Below are positions 63,777 through 64,000 of a stretch of 64,000 bases of DNA, piece by piece. The notes under the pieces were generated by a model. That model was not told the origin of the DNA, made no database searches, and worked only from the letters and a program-made list of their open reading frames with translations. The translations under genes and the position numbers were made by a program. Origin of the DNA: Sulfolobus sp. S-194 (GTDB taxonomy: Archaea > Thermoproteota > Thermoprotei_A > Sulfolobales > Sulfolobaceae); the NCBI RefSeq assembly GCF_012222305.1, contig NZ_CP035730.1:1887501-1951500 (forward strand), read 5' to 3'. The stretch's first letter is position 1. Each line of letters starts with the position of its first letter.

Positions 63777-64000
63777 GTGTATGAGGTATTAGATTATAAG
63801 GGAAATCCAAAATCTTATATCCATATGAAAGTTATGGAAAGTTTAGTCGAAAGTAGGTTGGCATTAGAAATGTTGAAAAGAGGACTTTTAACTAACGCGT
63901 CGTCTAAAGCTTTTATTTCCATAAAGGCATTTATAAGTGCATTAATTGTAAAGGATTTTGATAAAATAATTCAGAATAAGCCTGAAAAGGAAAAAGAGTG
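63777..64000 (+). CDS. PaREP8/PaREP1-like protein, cut by right edge
   Basis: 74 codons from GTG 63777 with no stop before the window ends. ESLVESRLALEMLKRGLLTNASSKAFISIKAFISAL resembles the helical repeat-associated PaREP8/PaREP1 families of crenarchaea, likely HEPN-like. Function unknown. A downstream ATG at 63826 could be the start instead. Confidence 0.55.
   Translation, partial: MYEVLDYKGNPKSYIHMKVMESLVESRLALEMLKRGLLTNASSKAFISIKAFISALIVKDFDKIIQNKPEKEKE

Overview
The window is from a thermoacidophilic crenarchaeon of the order Sulfolobales, most probably Acidianus or a close relative. It is AT-rich, many genes have a TATA box about 25 bases before the start codon (leaderless mRNAs), and it holds the Sulfolobales-type pair doxD-doxA plus DUF973, DUF929, a Csa3 regulator, PaREP1 proteins and ISC-type insertion sequences. 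The genus is inferred from gene content. No rRNA, tRNA or CRISPR array was seen.

Layout. 1-7.4 kb: sulfur metabolism. A Tat-exported molybdopterin oxidoreductase (cut by the left edge) and its NrfD-like anchor diverge from a winged-helix regulator, followed by doxDA (thiosulfate:quinone oxidoreductase) and a methyltransferase. 7.5-10 kb: three related-looking proteins of unknown function. 10.4-13.8 kb: a surface-protein locus with a signal peptidase, a small secreted beta-rich protein and two membrane-anchored extracellular proteins, one DUF5305-like. 14.6-17.3 kb: two copies of a module coding a winged-helix protein and a membrane protein, with a small partner whose second copy lies at 34.9 kb. 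17.3-22.7 kb: an NCS1 permease, a Ser/Thr kinase, a DUF973 protein and trpB2.

22.9-31 kb is an accessory zone: an intact IS6-type element with 8-bp target duplication splitting a CPBP protease gene, an IS110 element, an IS1-like remnant, VapBC, a frameshifted PaREP1 gene, an ISH3-type element and a HEPN/MNT pair. 30.6-34.1 kb holds hemerythrin, DUF488, a Bat-like regulator and an NnrS-like protein, possibly a nitrosative-stress group. 35.6-39.4 kb looks like an envelope redox cluster (membrane ferredoxin, secreted protein, DUF929 thioredoxin-like protein, VKOR). 39.4-47.2 kb carries regulators, DUF1059 proteins, a metallo-beta-lactamase-fold hydrolase, Csa3, an ABC exporter and an amidohydrolase.

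47.2-62.2 kb is a second accessory zone: a TnpB-like element, VapBC, an isolated xanthine-dehydrogenase-family large subunit, an AAA ATPase/TOPRIM pair that looks like a defence system, a retropepsin-like protein, nested transposases, an archaeal ATPase, a decayed IS110 copy and a DUF3800 gene with a nonsense codon. The window ends with an MscS-type channel and a PaREP8-like gene cut by the right edge.

Six copies of a MITE of about 116-129 bp are spread from 10 to 62 kb. Their ends match the end of the IS1-like remnant at 25.6 kb, which suggests the family is or was moved by an IS1-like transposase. The best candidates for new biology are the duplicated winged-helix/membrane module, the AAA-TOPRIM pair, the signal-peptidase/secreted-protein locus and the redox cluster with a VKOR gene lacking a standard start codon.
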